Positions 6,255-16,479 of a stretch of 64,000 nt of DNA are shown in pieces; position 1 is the first letter of the stretch; each line of letters opens with the position of its first letter. The DNA is taken from positions 620,001 through 684,000 of the forward strand of contig CAVPJX010000001.1 of the NCBI GenBank assembly GCA_963705545.1, written 5' to 3'. The notes beneath the pieces are model-generated. The model was not told where the DNA came from. It worked only from the letters and a program-made list of their open reading frames with translations, and did no database searches. The position numbers and the translations under genes were made by a program. The DNA is from DATBLY01 sp963705545 (GTDB lineage: Bacteria > Actinomycetota > UBA4738 > HRBIN12).

Positions 6255-6569
6255 TCAGCCGACCGTGACCGCCGTTTCGAGCAATTCGCTGAAGCCGGGA
6301 CGCTCGCGCTCGATCGCTTCGAACTTGCGCCAGAGTTCTACGGCCGCATCGTCACTCATGCTCTGCTCGTTCTCGCGCTGGAAAGTCGCGAGGTCCGGGA
6401 AGTCGAACTCACCGATGATCTCGCTCCCATCGCCAACCGTCTGCATCCAGACCGTGCCGGGAGTCCAGCCCTTGTCTACGCAGAGCTTGTTGAACTCCTC
6501 CGCTAGCTTGATCGCCTCGTTCCAGCCGTCGATCGTCTTGGGGAACAAGTGAACGCGTTGTCGGAACAT
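6255..6569 (-). CDS. Dimeric alpha-beta barrel (ABM/NIPSNAP-like) protein
   Basis: A 104 aa protein, MFRQRVHLFPKTIDGWNEAI followed by KLAEEFNKLCVDKGWTPGTV, a beta strand pair and FQRENEQSMSDDAAVELWRK. The beta-alpha-beta-beta layout with an aromatic-rich strand resembles ferredoxin-like dimeric barrels such as antibiotic-biosynthesis monooxygenases and NIPSNAP proteins. I chose the ATG at 6,569 because GGGAGGG lies just before it; an ATG four codons upstream is also possible. Catalytic residues cannot be assigned. Confidence 0.6.
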   Translation of the reverse strand: MFRQRVHLFPKTIDGWNEAIKLAEEFNKLCVDKGWTPGTVWMQTVGDGSEIIGEFDFPDLATFQRENEQSMSDDAAVELWRKFEAIERERPGFSELLETAVTVG

Positions 6570-6657
6570 CTGCCCTCCCATCTTCCATCGAGATCTGAGT
6601 CGGACTGAACTCCCGTCGGCTGGGGCTGTCAAGAGCCGCGACGGCCACCTCCCCCCG

Positions 6658-6708
6658 CCGCAGCCGCGCCGGTTCGTCCTCCTCGAGGTCGATCAGGGAC
6701 ACGCGGCA
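6658..6708 (-). pseudogene. Fragment of LIDLEEDEPARLRL family
   Basis: The minus strand encodes SLIDLEEDEPARLRRGEVAV, matching the family tail at 4,118 and then diverging. It lies head to head with the start of copy C of the 82 aa family, in the same arrangement as at 5,372-5,480. Confidence 0.45.
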
Positions 6709-6724
6709 TACACTCCGGGGGGTC

Positions 6725-6841
6725 GTGACCGACCTCACCGACCACGAGCGCGTGCTCCGCGATCGTCTCGTGGTCTCGCGGGCTCAGGCGGGACCGGTGC
6801 GGGACGAGGCTCGTCTAGGCATATCCCGAGGGACCGATTGA
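6725..6841 (+). pseudogene. Repeated 82 aa small-protein family, copy C (5-prime fragment)
   Basis: The first 15 or so codons (GTG start, MTDLTDHERVLRDRL) match copies A and B. The sequence then diverges and stops after 38 codons, just before the tRNA gene at 6,880. The TACACT box and spacing to the GTG are kept. It looks like a copy cut off near the tRNA. Confidence 0.5.
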
Positions 6842-6879
6842 GGTAGTCGGCGTAGCCTCTGACCAGCGGTCTTGCCGAG

Positions 6880-6953
6880 TGGGGCGGGGAGGGCTCGAAC
6901 CTCCGACCGACGGATTATGAGTCCGCTGCTCTGACCGACTGAGCTACCGCCCC
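6880..6953 (-). tRNA. tRNA with anticodon CAT (tRNA-Met, elongator, or tRNA-Ile2)
   Basis: The minus strand folds as a complete cloverleaf: acceptor GGGGCGG paired with CCGCCCC and discriminator A, D-arm GTAGCTCAGTCGGTCAGAGC, anticodon stem GCGGA/TCCGT around the loop CTCATAA (anticodon CAT), and T-arm GGAGGTTCGAGCCCTCC. The length is 74 bases and CCA is not encoded. The first acceptor pair is G-C, unlike bacterial initiator tRNA, so it is elongator Met or the lysidine-modified Ile tRNA. It closes the accessory region on its left. Confidence 0.9.
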
Positions 6954-6990
6954 GTCGCGACGGGTCGGCGACCCACCACGATCCGAGATG

Positions 6991-7419
6991 CTACCCAGTC
7001 GGAGACGTGCTGCCGACCCCGAGCCTGGACAGGCTCGCGGTCATCGGCCGCGGTGACAACACCCACCGTGAGCGACGCGTGGGGGCCCGGTGGGTCCGGT
7101 ACCCCTTCATCGAGGCGTCCCACACCGCGAGCGCGCGGCGGAGCTTCGGCGTCCCGAGCATCTCCCCTTGGGTGAACACGTGGAACCGATCCGCCGAGAC
7201 GACGCTCGCGGTCTCGTAGTCCGGACATTCGGCCACGATCAAGACGTCGGGATCGCCCGCGGTGTAGCGCACCACGAACAGGCGCCTCCGGAGGATGCGG
7301 GAGGTGGTCTTGGACCCCTTGATGGAGGAGACCTCGGCGTAGTGCCAGGGATAGCGACGCCGGTCTCGCCAGATGCGGAACCGGTATCGCATGCCGCTGG
7401 AGGGGAAGGTCCGGCGCAT
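6991..7419 (-). CDS. Hypothetical protein with basic N-terminus
   Basis: From the ATG at 7,419 the product is 142 aa. It starts MRRTFPSSGMRYRFRIWRDR and contains a beta-rich core (RRRLFVVRYTAGDPDVLIVA, RFHVFTQGEMLGTPKLRRAL) with a very basic surface. Another ATG at 7,392 is possible; neither has a clear ribosome binding site. The last 40 residues are Arg/Ser-rich and may be less constrained. No family recognised. Confidence 0.45.
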   Translation of the reverse strand: MRRTFPSSGMRYRFRIWRDRRRYPWHYAEVSSIKGSKTTSRILRRRLFVVRYTAGDPDVLIVAECPDYETASVVSADRFHVFTQGEMLGTPKLRRALAVWDASMKGYRTHRAPTRRSRWVLSPRPMTASLSRLGVGSTSPTG

Positions 7420-7573
7420 GGGAGTTGGAACGTAGGACCGGTCCCTCGGTCGAGCAACCCGGGCGTTCGCCCTAGCGCCGCCGTGTTCCCCGGAATGGCC
7501 GACATCGGTCGCAGCGCCGTTGGGTGCCGCGCCGCGTGGGAGGATGACGGAGTATCCCGGAGGTCGGAGCACG

Positions 7574-8958
7574 ATGAGCGAGCGTACGGAGTCCGACAGC
7601 ATCGGAGAGATCCAGGTCGATGCCTCCCGGTATTGGGGAGCGCAGACCGAGCGGTCGCTGCATCACTTCGCGATCGGCGATCCGTCCGCCGACCGGATGC
7701 CGGTCGAGGTGATCCGCGCGATGGGGATCCTCAAGAAGGCGGCGGCGCTGGTGAACGCCGCGGACGGGCGGCTGCCCCAGGATCTCGCCGACCTGATCAT
7801 GGCGGCGGCAGACGAGGTGATCGACGGGAGGCTCGACGACCACTTCCCGCTCTTCGTGTGGCAGACGGGCTCCGGGACGCAGACGAACATGAACGCGAAC
7901 GAGGTCATCTCGAACCGCGCGATCGAGATGGTCGGCGGCGAGATGGGATCGAAGGTCCCGGTCCATCCCAACGACCATGTCAACCTGTCCCAGTCCTCGA
8001 ACGACACGTTCCCGACCGCGATGCACATCGCGGCGGCTCGGATGCTCGTCGAGCGTCTCCTGCCGAGCGTTCGCGCGCTCCGCGACGCCCTCGCGCGTCG
8101 CGCCGAGGAGTTCGAGGGGATCGTGAAGATCGGCCGCACGCACCTGCAGGACGCGGTCCCGCTCACGCTGGGCCAGGAGTTCGGCGGATACGTCGCGCAG
8201 CTCGACGCCGACGTCCGACGGATCGAGGCGACGCTCCCTGGTCTGTACGAGCTCGCGATCGGCGGGACCGCGGTCGGGACCGGGCTGAACGCGCCGCCCG
8301 GGTTCGGCGCCGCGGCGGCCGCGAAGATCGCCGAGCTCACCGGGATGCCGTTCGTGGTCGCCTCGAACCCCTTCGCGGCGCTCGCGGCCCACGATGCGGT
8401 CGTGTTCGCCTCGGGGGCGCTCGCGACCCTCGCCGGCTCGCTGATGAAGATCGCGAACGACGTCCGGTGGCTCGGCTCGGGACCGCGGAGCGGCCTCGGC
8501 GAACTGGTCCTGCCCGAGAACGAGCCCGGGTCGTCGATCATGCCAGGGAAGGTCAACCCGACGCAGTCCGAGGCGATGACGATGGTCGCCGTGCAGGTCC
8601 TGGGCAACGACACGGCGATCAAGATCGCCGGCTCACAGGGGAACTTCGAGCTCAATGTCTTCAAGCCCGTGATGATCCGGAACCTCCTGCACTCGGCGGC
8701 GCTCCTCACCGATGTGTGCAGCACGTTCCGTGAGTTCGCCGTCGAAGGGCTCGAGCCCGACCGCGCACGGATCGATGAACTGGTGGGCCGCTCCCTCATG
8801 CTCGTGACGGCGCTGACGCCGAAGATCGGTTACGACAAGGCGGCCGAGATCGCGAAGAAGGCCCACCACGAGGGCACGACCCTCAAGGAGGCCGCGCTCG
8901 CGCTCGGGTACCTGACGGAAGCCGAGTACGACGCCGCGGTGCGGCCCCAGGAGATGGT

Positions 8959-8962
<4 letters not shown>
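7574..8962 (+). CDS. fumC: Class II fumarate hydratase
   Basis: Interconverts fumarate and L-malate in the TCA cycle, in the cytoplasm, as an iron-independent homotetramer. The 462 aa length fits class II fumarases. Visible landmarks are TNMNANEV near residue 103, the substrate loop GRTHLQDAVPLTLGQEF, and the superfamily signature GSSIMPGKVNPTQSE near residues 318-332, which carries the catalytic Ser. The ATG at 7,574 has GGAGG upstream; the longer frame to 7,520 lacks family similarity. The stop overlaps that of the convergent histidine kinase gene (shared CTAG). Confidence 0.97.
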
Positions 8963-10413
<1,451 letters not shown>

Positions 10414-11148
10414 CTAGCGCTCCGCGCGCAAGGCGTACCCGAAGCCGCGCACCGTGTGGATCAGCTTCGGTCCCTCCGCATCGACCTTCTTGCGGAGGTA
10501 GCTGATGTAGGTCTCGACGATCGCCGCGTCCCCGCCGAAGTCGTAGTTCCACACGTGATCGAGGATCTGGGCCTTCGTCAGTACCCGCTTCGGGTTCACG
10601 AGCATGAACCGGAGGAGCTTGTACTCCGTGGGCGTGAGCTCGATCCGCCGCTCGCCGCGCCGCACCTCGTAGGTCTCCTCGTCCATCTCGAGGTCCTCGA
10701 AGCGCAGGACGCTCGACGCGCCGCGGAGCGACCCAGCCCGGCGCAGGATCGCGCGCACCCGCGCGACCAGCTCCTCCAGGCTGAACGGCTTCGTGACGTA
10801 GTCGTCGCCCCCGATCGAGAGCCCGCGGACCTTGTCCTCGGTCGCGTCGCGCGCGGTGAGGAACAGCACGGGGACCTCCTCGCCCCGCTCCCCGAGACGC
10901 CGGCGGACCTCGAACCCGTCGACGTCGGGCAGCATCACGTCCAGCACGACGAGGTCGGGATGGAAGCTCGTGACCTTCGCGAGCGCCTCCATGCCGGCGG
11001 CCGCGGTCTCGACACGGAACCCGTCGTAGCGGAGCGCGGTCGCGACCAGGTCGGTGATGTTCGGCTCGTCGTCGACGACGAGGATCTTGGCGTCGGCCTG
11101 TCGATCCGATCCGCGCTTCGGCACGTCGTCCTCCTCCTCGCCGCTCAT
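10414..11148 (-). CDS. OmpR/PhoB-family response regulator
   Basis: A 244 aa regulator. The receiver domain has the acidic pair in LVVDDEPN, the phosphoacceptor Asp near residue 70 in LVVLDVMLPD, the Thr in FLTARD and the Lys in VTKPFSLEEL. A winged-helix DNA-binding domain follows (RIELTPTEYKLLRFMLVNPK, TYISYLRKKVD, HTVRGFGYALR). It is the middle gene of a three-gene operon: its ATG overlaps the TGA of the YceI-like gene (ATGA), and its stop abuts the kinase start. It probably regulates its own operon and envelope genes; target sites were not identified. Confidence 0.96.
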   Translation of the reverse strand: MSGEEEDDVPKRGSDRQADAKILVVDDEPNITDLVATALRYDGFRVETAAAGMEALAKVTSFHPDLVVLDVMLPDVDGFEVRRRLGERGEEVPVLFLTARDATEDKVRGLSIGGDDYVTKPFSLEELVARVRAILRRAGSLRGASSVLRFEDLEMDEETYEVRRGERRIELTPTEYKLLRFMLVNPKRVLTKAQILDHVWNYDFGGDAAIVETYISYLRKKVDAEGPKLIHTVRGFGYALRAER

Positions 11149-11855
11149 GCCGGGACGAACGTCAGCTGCAGCTCGATCGTCCCGTGATCCTCGACCGTGA
11201 CGAAGCCGCCGAAGCTCGGCGCCACGATGTCGTAGTCGGCGAACACGACCTCAAGGCTGCCCACGACCTCGATCGTCTCCCCGGTCCGGCGCGCCTGCAA
11301 CGGGATCTGGACCGATCGCGTCACGCCGTGGAGCGTGAGATCGCCCGTGGCGGTCACCTCGACGGTCTCACCGTCGGCGGGCTCGGTGTCGAAGGCGATC
11401 GGTTCGGTCAGGGCGAACGTCGCCTCGGGGAACGTGTCGGTCTCCAGGCCGCTCGAGCGGATCCGGTCGTCTCGGCGCGACTCGTCGCTCGCGAGCTGCG
11501 TGAGGTCGGCGGTCACCTCGACGCTCGAGATCTCGAGCCCGTCGATCTCGAGCGCGCCCGAGACCGCGGAGGTCCGGCCGACGGCGTCGCTCGGCGCGGG
11601 CAGGGTGGCGAGCTGCTCGCGCACCCGGTACCCCACGAACGATGCGTCCGGATCGATCGTCCAGGCGCCCGCGGGGTCCGCCGACGAGCCCCCCGAGCTC
11701 GGGGCGCCGGCGGATGGGGTCTCCGAGGGCAACGCGACCGGCGGCGGGGCGTCCCCGCCGGCCACGAGGGCGAAGACGCCATAGGCCGCTCCGAACACCA
11801 CCAACAGCGCCACCACGATCGTCGCCGCCCACCGGCGCCCGCTCCACCCTCGCAT
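11145..11855 (-). CDS. YceI-like domain protein, membrane-anchored
   Basis: A 236 aa protein with one N-terminal transmembrane segment (WAATIVVALLVVFGAAYGVF), a Pro/Ser/Gly-rich linker and a YceI-like domain (AWTIDPDASFVGYRVREQLA; TATGDLTLHGVTRSVQIPL). YceI proteins are extended lipocalin-like barrels that bind polyisoprenoid lipids, so an envelope role is likely. I chose the ATG at 11,855 because GAGAGGAGCG precedes it; the longer frame to 12,092 lacks such support. It is the first gene of the operon with the two-component system and may be its sensor partner or a regulated output. Confidence 0.88.
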   Translation of the reverse strand: MRGWSGRRWAATIVVALLVVFGAAYGVFALVAGGDAPPPVALPSETPSAGAPSSGGSSADPAGAWTIDPDASFVGYRVREQLATLPAPSDAVGRTSAVSGALEIDGLEISSVEVTADLTQLASDESRRDDRIRSSGLETDTFPEATFALTEPIAFDTEPADGETVEVTATGDLTLHGVTRSVQIPLQARRTGETIEVVGSLEVVFADYDIVAPSFGGFVTVEDHGTIELQLTFVPA

Positions 11856-12042
11856 CGACGATCGCTCCTCTCGGTCCGTCGAGCCCATCACACGACGGGA
11901 ACCTGGGAGATCCCTGAGGGCGTGGCGAACGTCTCCTGAGACCTTCGGGCGAACGGATGTTCGATGCTCCCCGAAGTTCGCAGGATTCCGAAAGCCGTGG
12001 CGCCCCCGCTGCGCGTACCCTTTCCCGGAGAGAGGGGGCTGT

Positions 12043-12475
12043 ATGACGCTGACCGAACGCGACCTGCCCAGCCCGCACCTCCAGCGGCGCATCCGCGAGG
12101 TGCAGGTCTTCCTCGAAGAGAACCTCGACCGGGACGTCGACCTGCGCGCGATCGCTCGGGAGGCCGCGCTCTCGCCCTACTACTTCACCCGCCAGTTCAC
12201 GGCGTACGTGGGCGTTCCGCCCGTACCGGTACCTGATCGGCCTGCGCATCCAGCGGTCGATGGAGATGCTGCGCGACTCGGAGCTCACGATCACGCAGAT
12301 CTGCCATCGGGTCGGCTTCAACTCGCTCTCCCACTTCACGACGACGTTCCGTCAGCACACGGGGATGAGCCCCTCCGCGTACCGGCGCCGTCGGGACTGG
12401 GAGCAGCAGGCGAACCGCTTCGGCTCGATCACGGATCCGTTGGTGATCCAGCCGAACAAGCGGATGCACATCTAG
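12043..12475 (+). pseudogene. AraC-family regulator broken by a one-base frameshift
   Basis: The N-terminal frame from the ATG at 12,043 (GGAGAGAGGGGG upstream) encodes the first AraC helix-turn-helix: VFLEENLDRDVDLRAIAREA, ALSPYYFTRQFTAYVGVPP. At about base 12,220 one extra base in CCGCCCGTAC moves the rest into another frame. That frame reads YRYLIGLRIQRSMEMLRDSE, the second helix-turn-helix TITQICHRVGFNSLSHFTTT and FRQHTGMSPSAYRRRR, ending at 12,475. Without the extra base it would be a 143 aa AraC DNA-binding protein. Everything else is intact, so it is either a very recent mutation or an assembly error. Confidence 0.85.
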
Positions 12476-12698
12476 CGACGGAGGGACCCGAAGCCCGGCC
12501 GAGAGGGGTACCGCAAGAGGCCGAGCTCCGGGTCCATCCGGTCGCCGGACGGGAGCGTGCGGCTGCCCGTCGCATGAGATCCGGCGGTCGGCGACCGGTC
12601 CCACCTGATTCCTACACCGGGGGTCCGACACGTGGCTTCCGTTCCCTTGCCGCATGTTTGCGGTTCCCTGCGGGCCGGAGCGGTCCCGGCCCGGGTGA

Positions 12699-13853
12699 TC
12701 ACCCGAGGATGCGGGCGTCTCCGTACCCGGCCGCCATCGCGGCCCCGCGCTCGAACCGGAACGGATCGAAGTCCGCCAGGCCGGGGTCGGGCTCCGGGGT
12801 CCCGGTGACCAGATCCGCGACGTGCCCGCCGAGCGCCGGGGCGAGCTTGAACCCGTGACCGCTCGTCCCCGCGTCCAGGAACACGCCCGGCGCGATCTCA
12901 CCGATCATCGGCTGCCAGTCGGGGCTCACGTCGTACAGGCTCGCCCAGCCGCCCTGGGACTCCGACGCCGACAGATGCGGGATGCGACGCATCGCGGCCC
13001 CGGCGAGCGCCCGGATCTCGGGCTCCCGGATCGCGGTGTCGAAGGCGTCGGGATCGGTCGCCGGCGCCGGGTGCAGGGACCCCATCAGGTAGAGATCCTC
13101 CCCCTCTGGGCGGAAGTAGTAGCCGCCGACCAGATCGCCGTGCGCGGGGACGGGAGCGGCCCCGGCCCACCGGAAGGTGGCGACGACGTGTCGTTCGACG
13201 GTGAGCGGCAGCTCCGCGCCGACCTGGGCAGCGAGCGGACGCGACCAGGGGCCCGCGGCGATCAACGCCCTCCCGCAGGAGGTTCGCGTCCCGTCCTCGG
13301 TGGTGATCGTGACGTCCCCGGGGTTCGCGGAGATCCCAAGCACCCGCTGCCCGAAGCGGGCGACCGCTCCCTGCGCGATCGCCCGACGCACCAGCCCGTC
13401 GGTCGTCGCGTGCGGGTCCGCGTAGCCGGCGTCGCGCTCGAACGCCCCGATCCCGATCCCGTCGAGGTCGAACGCGGGGTACGCGGCCGCGACCGCCGCG
13501 CCATCGAGCAGGTCGGTCGCGATCCCGAGGCCGTTCAGCCGATCGACGGCCGCCCGAACCTCGGCCTCGTCCTCGGGCGGATGCAGGAACAGGAGCCCGG
13601 TCGAGCGGAACCCTGCGTCAACGCCCGTGAGCTCCATCGAATCGCGCAGCATGCGGATGCTGTCGCGCGCGACCGCGGCCAGGAAGGGGTTCGTGTAGTA
13701 GGCCCGACAGATGGCGCTCGAGGCGCCGGTAGGCCCGGCCGCGGGAGCGGTCCGCTCGAAGAGCGCGGCCTTCACGCCGCGCGAGGACAGGTGGTAGGCG
13801 GCCGAGGCGCCGTGGACCCCGGCGCCGACGATCGCGACGTCGTACGTCTCCAT
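12699..13853 (-). CDS. FAD-dependent oxidoreductase (DAO family)
   Basis: A 384 aa flavoenzyme of the D-amino-acid oxidase/sarcosine oxidase/glycine oxidase superfamily. It starts with the dinucleotide fold YDVAIVGAGVHGASAAYHLS (GxGxxG at residues 10-15). It continues with the second FAD-contact region GASSAICRAYYTNPFLAAVA and ends with a flavin-binding segment, FLDAGTSGHGFKLAPALGGH. The substrate (an N-methyl or D-amino acid or related amine) cannot be decided from sequence. It stands upstream of no obvious partner; the binding-protein gene on the same strand is separated from it by a strong hairpin. Confidence 0.88.
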   Translation of the reverse strand: METYDVAIVGAGVHGASAAYHLSSRGVKAALFERTAPAAGPTGASSAICRAYYTNPFLAAVARDSIRMLRDSMELTGVDAGFRSTGLLFLHPPEDEAEVRAAVDRLNGLGIATDLLDGAAVAAAYPAFDLDGIGIGAFERDAGYADPHATTDGLVRRAIAQGAVARFGQRVLGISANPGDVTITTEDGTRTSCGRALIAAGPWSRPLAAQVGAELPLTVERHVVATFRWAGAAPVPAHGDLVGGYYFRPEGEDLYLMGSLHPAPATDPDAFDTAIREPEIRALAGAAMRRIPHLSASESQGGWASLYDVSPDWQPMIGEIAPGVFLDAGTSGHGFKLAPALGGHVADLVTGTPEPDPGLADFDPFRFERGAAMAAGYGDARILG

Positions 13854-13955
13854 CGACGCGCAGCCTACCCGAGGCCGATGCGGCGCCCATGTCTCGCGGT
13901 CGTCGTGGGGACGGGCGGGGGGGCCCGCAGGGCCCGCCGGCCCGAGGGTGACGTC

Positions 13956-13986
13956 CGGTGGCTCGCCCCGGAGGGGCGAGCCACCG
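13956..13986. terminator. Strong GC hairpin after the binding-protein gene
   Basis: A perfect 14-pair stem (CGGTGGCTCGCCCC and its complement) with a GGA loop lies five bases beyond the stop of the 13,992-15,884 gene. No T-run follows, as is usual for actinobacterial terminators. It separates that gene from the oxidoreductase. Confidence 0.7.
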
Positions 13987-13991
13987 CCCCG

Positions 13992-15884
13992 CTACGGCGC
14001 GAGCGCCAGCTGGTCGAGCGCGGGCAGGCCGGCGAACTGGTCGAAGGACCAGTTCACGACCCGCGAGGACGTCACGACCACGTTGTTGTCGAACAGGTAC
14101 GGCACCCACGGGACCACGTCCTCCATGAGGTACGTGTCGAGGTCGGCCCAGCACTGGAACCGCTCGTCACCCGTGAGGGGGATGCACGTGGCGATCTGCT
14201 CCTCGGCGCTCGGGACCGATGCCCCGGCGTAGCCACGCTCGCGGAGCATGTCCGCGGTCGCGCCGACCATCGTGTCGTTGCAGCACGACTCCGGCCCGAT
14301 CGCCGCGCGAGAGAACAGCGGGGGCCCGAAGGTGTAACCGTCGGCGTAGTCCTTGCCCCACGCGGTCGCCGTGCACAGCACCCAATCCGTGTTCGGGTCC
14401 TCACATCGCGCGTACATCGTCGAGCGCTCGAGCGCCCGCGGCTCGAGCGTGATCCCGATCTGCTGCAGGTTCTCCTGGAGCAGCGCGAGCTGCCCCGGGT
14501 ACGGGTCGGCCGTGTCGCTGAACGTGAGGATCCCGTCGCAGGCGGGGTCGTCGCAGACGCCGTCACCGTCCGCGTCGTAGGCCGACTGCGCCATCTCTGT
14601 CTTCGCGGCGTCGAGGTCGCCGCTGCCGTCCGGCGTCGCGTACGGGTCGTAGTCGACCAGGAGGTTGTCCTCCAGGCTGTCGACCATGATGTGGCCGGCG
14701 ATCTCGCCGAACAGCTCGCCCCCGCGGAGCTGCCGCATCCCCGCCTTGTCGACCACGTAGTTCATCGCCTTGCGGACGTGGATGTCATCGAACGGCGGGT
14801 TCGCGAGGTTCATCTCCAGGAACCGCACCGCGTCCGACGGGTTCGCGTGCAGGTACGGCTGGAGCGCGGGATCGGCCGCGTACCGCTGCACCTGCTGGGA
14901 CGGCGGCACGCCGTCGAACAGCATGTCGATCGTGGCCGCCTCGACCTGCAGCGAGAGGTCGTCGTTGTCGCCGCCGATCGTCGTCTCGATCGAGTCCGGG
15001 TAGGCGGGGCGGAGGTCGTCCGTCGCCGGATCCCACGAAGGGTTGCGCACCAGGACGAGGGACCGGCCCGGCTGGTAGCCCGAGGCGGGCTCCTGGTCCT
15101 TCGCCGGCACGGAGAAGTCGAGCTGTTCCGACCCCTCAACCATGTACGGGCCCGTCGCCACCAGGTACCGGCCGTAGTCGGCGTCGTGTCCCTCCGCCAC
15201 GCCGAGCCGCGCCTGCGGGTCGTCGGGGTTCGGCGGGATCGGCGCCGCGGCCGGCATCGCCATCCGGTACCCGAGATCGCCGGCGGGCTCGGTGAGCGTG
15301 ACGACGAACGTGGAGTCGTCCGGCGCCGCCAGGCCCGAGATCGTCTCGGCGTCGCCGTTCGCGTAGTCGTCGAAGCCCTCGATCACCGAGTAGTAGAAGG
15401 AGTAGCCGCCGACGTTGGCCTCCGGGTCCGCCTCCCGCTCCATCGCGCGGACGAAGTCCAGGGCAGCGATCTCGACATCCTCGAGCGGCGGGGCGTAGTG
15501 GATCCCCGGCTTGAGCTGGAACGTCCAGGTCAGCCCGTCGTCCGAGACCGTGGGGTCGGAGGCCGCCAGGTCGGGGAAGAGCTTCGCCCCGTCCTCGGCC
15601 GTCGTCTTGCCGTTGAACGACAGGAGCGTGCGGAGCAGGCAGCAGCGGTAGTACTCCCAGGTGATCGAGTAGTACTCCTTCTGCGGATCGAACGCGTCCT
15701 GGACGTCGGAGAGCAGCGCGAGCTTCAGCGTCCCGCCCGGCTCCGGCTCGGCGGCCGGCCCGGTGCCGGTCGCACCCCCGGTCGCGCCGGTCTCGGTCGC
15801 GGTCCCTCCGTCTCCACCGCAGGCCGCAGCCACGATCGCGATCGCGGTCACGGCCGCGGTGAGGAACAACCTCGTCCTCGCCAT
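13992..15884 (-). CDS. ABC transporter family 5 substrate-binding lipoprotein
   Basis: A 630 aa binding protein of the peptide/nickel/oligopeptide (SBP_bac_5) type. The signal peptide has a lipobox, IVAAACGG, near residue 20. A Gly/Thr/Glu-rich linker follows, then the typical start GGTLKLALLSDVQDAFDPQK, the central SDDGLTWTFQLKPGIHYAPP and PFDDIHVRKAMNYVVDKAGM. It would capture a peptide or similar solute outside the membrane. No permease or ATPase genes are adjacent, so it is an orphan that must use transporter parts encoded elsewhere. The ATG at 15,884 follows GAAGGAGGG. Confidence 0.92.
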   Translation of the reverse strand: MARTRLFLTAAVTAIAIVAAACGGDGGTATETGATGGATGTGPAAEPEPGGTLKLALLSDVQDAFDPQKEYYSITWEYYRCCLLRTLLSFNGKTTAEDGAKLFPDLAASDPTVSDDGLTWTFQLKPGIHYAPPLEDVEIAALDFVRAMEREADPEANVGGYSFYYSVIEGFDDYANGDAETISGLAAPDDSTFVVTLTEPAGDLGYRMAMPAAAPIPPNPDDPQARLGVAEGHDADYGRYLVATGPYMVEGSEQLDFSVPAKDQEPASGYQPGRSLVLVRNPSWDPATDDLRPAYPDSIETTIGGDNDDLSLQVEAATIDMLFDGVPPSQQVQRYAADPALQPYLHANPSDAVRFLEMNLANPPFDDIHVRKAMNYVVDKAGMRQLRGGELFGEIAGHIMVDSLEDNLLVDYDPYATPDGSGDLDAAKTEMAQSAYDADGDGVCDDPACDGILTFSDTADPYPGQLALLQENLQQIGITLEPRALERSTMYARCEDPNTDWVLCTATAWGKDYADGYTFGPPLFSRAAIGPESCCNDTMVGATADMLRERGYAGASVPSAEEQIATCIPLTGDERFQCWADLDTYLMEDVVPWVPYLFDNNVVVTSSRVVNWSFDQFAGLPALDQLALAP

Positions 15885-16051
15885 CGGTCCCTCCTTCGGG
15901 CATGCGACGTTCGCGGTGCCCTACCGATGGCTACGGCGCCGCGAGGTCCGCCGCTGTTCCGGCTTCCTGCCCAGGCTTTCCGGGGTCTTGCCCGAAGCTG
16001 TCGTGATGTTGCCCTTCGGGCAGGGAGGCGTCTGAGGGGGCGCGGCGTCGG

Positions 16052-16471
16052 TCAGCGGGCGCCGCTACCGACCGACCGGCCACGAGGCGTCCGCCCTCGA
16101 TCGCCGCCGGAAGCCTCGTAGTCCCGCTCGTTCTGGTCCGCGTACGCTTCGGCGAACGCTCGACGGCTCGATCGAAGGTGTGGTCTCGCCGAGCGCGCGG
16201 CGGCCGGACCTCGGAAGACCGGCGAGATCGGCCGCCATGATCGCAGCCCGCCCCGGTAGAAGGCGAACGCCGACGCGAGCATCCGCCCGTAGCGGATCGG
16301 GAGCAGCTCTGGAACGCGCGTGGTCGCCTGGTCCTCGAGGATCCAGACCGGGGTTCGGTCCGCCGTCGGCTCCCAGACCGCGTGCGCCTCGTGCGGGACC
16401 TTGGCGAGGGCCTCGGCGCCCGCCGCCGCATGCTCCTCCGGCGTCCGGTGGATGATCTCTCGGGGGCTCAT
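16052..16471 (-). pseudogene. DUF2252 gene, internally deleted and frameshifted
   Basis: The frame starts with a typical DUF2252 N-terminus: REIIHRTPEEHAAAGAEALA, then WILEDQATTRVPELLPIRYG and RMLASAFAFYRG. After a one-base shift the strand reads AIMAADLAGLPRSGRRA, also family-like. It then jumps straight to the family C-terminus RAFAEAYADQNERDYEA, and after another shift AAIEGGRLVAGRSV. Intact members are well over 400 aa, so roughly 300 central codons are missing. It is a dead gene with both ends preserved. It lies just downstream of the SulP gene. Confidence 0.8.
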
Positions 16472-16479
16472 GGCGCTCG

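Noticed and set aside
6842..6990. Attachment-site repeat at the CAT tRNA
   Set aside because: I found no second copy of the tRNA 3-prime end elsewhere in the window and no integrase gene.
15965..16022. Hairpin TGCCCGAA...TTCGGGCA upstream of the binding-protein gene
   Set aside because: An eight-pair stem with a long loop; too weak to call a terminator or riboswitch.
12822..16121. A 1,099-codon plus-strand open frame
   Set aside because: It is antisense to the FAD oxidoreductase and binding-protein genes, which have clear motifs and starts. The predicted protein is Arg/Val-rich noise, as expected opposite high-GC genes.
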